Of a DNA stretch of 64,000 nucleotides, positions 63,845 through 64,000 are shown in pieces (position 1 is the stretch's first letter; each line of letters starts with the position of its first letter). The notes under the pieces were generated by a model. That model was not told where the DNA came from and made no database searches. It saw nothing but the letters and a program-made list of their open reading frames with translations. The DNA lies in assembly GCF_000165395.2 (NCBI RefSeq), contig NC_010575.1, positions 853,001 to 917,000 on the forward strand, given 5' to 3'. The stretch is from Babesia bovis T2Bo (taxonomy: Eukaryota; Apicomplexa; Aconoidasida; Piroplasmida; Babesiidae). A program made the translations under genes and the position numbers.

Positions 63845-64000
63845 TCTACTTGTGCTTGAGGGCGTTTGTCAACCAGTCCATACCCTCGTAGAGACCTGTT
63901 CCCTGTGTGGCACAAGCGGCCTGGATATACCTGGAAGTGATTTATATAACTATGTGTGATATATTCATACTTACCAAGTGCGGTTTCCGAATTGGTTAAG
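63845..64000 (-). CDS. ARF1: ADP-ribosylation factor (ARF), C-terminal end
   Basis: ARF is a small GTPase of vesicle traffic at the Golgi. Only the last two exons are visible: 64000-63975 (partial) and 63930-63845, around a 44-nt intron. Spliced, they read [23 protein letters not shown], then TNALKHK and stop, matching the ARF C-terminus ([20 protein letters not shown] WL). The TCAT-type guanine-binding motif is ACAT here. The 5' part, with the P-loop and switches, lies beyond the right edge. Confidence 0.9.

Noticed and set aside
1..64000. CRISPR arrays, insertion sequences, prophage or bacterial operons
   Set aside because: The window has spliced eukaryotic genes throughout. The only repeats found are the 25-bp array, the 261-bp pair and the 781-bp pair, and none has mobile-element or CRISPR structure.

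Overview
The window looks like nuclear DNA of an apicomplexan piroplasm (Babesia/Theileria type). The genes are eukaryotic (BUD31, UTP6, BUD23, RRP40, RPB11, Ctf4, RED/IK, U1A-like, V-ATPase H, ARF) and tightly packed. Most introns are only 33-39 nt with GT..AG ends. Two bacterial-type ribosomal proteins (L15, L17) carry N-terminal signal peptides, as expected for apicoplast import, and an AP2-like protein is present. The genus cannot be fixed from this sequence alone. Exon chains were worked out by hand from reading frames, splice signals and remembered family consensus; no alignment was run.

Region 1 (1-40.4 kb) is a housekeeping block on both strands. It holds RNA genes' protein machinery (BUD31, RED/IK, DNAJC8, U1A-like, UTP6, BUD23, RRP40-type factors, archease, RPB11), organelle translation (apicoplast L15 and L17 as a divergent pair, mitochondrial S10, an AP2-like protein with a mitochondrial-looking start), chromatin and replication (a chromodomain/chromoshadow protein, Ctf4/AND-1), ubiquitin and proteostasis factors (an MMS2-type E2 variant, a LON-domain protein, a PUB-domain protein, AFG1 ATPase), V-ATPase subunit H, a NIF/FCP-type phosphatase, and several unrecognised proteins, one of them a multi-exon secreted protein (32.2-34.2 kb). 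Gene spacing is extreme in places: stop-to-ATG gaps of 3 and 4 nt, and a 10-nt gap between two convergent stops.

Region 2 (40.4-62.1 kb) is different: AT-richer, with long intergenic gaps and large intronless genes, all on the minus strand. Five intact genes and one broken copy encode a family of about 730-860 aa secreted proteins. They share a signal peptide, an 'LGYT'-type segment near residue 85-95, an 'SMRDN' segment near residue 185-195, a 'CPxDP' segment near residue 265-285 and, in most, a short hydrophobic C-terminus that could be a GPI-attachment signal. A shorter secreted protein (54.6-55.8 kb) may be a distant relative. Two members share a 781-bp nearly identical 5' block and then diverge abruptly. 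Two intergenic regions share an identical 261-bp segment. A 12-bp motif (sense TGCAGCAWGAAT) lies 327-703 bp upstream of five family members. I do not recognise the family; it is the best candidate here for an undescribed system, plausibly parasite surface or secreted antigens.

RRP40 (53.8-54.6 kb) sits inside this array, and an unrecognised membrane protein plus the C-terminal end of an ARF GTPase close the window on the right.
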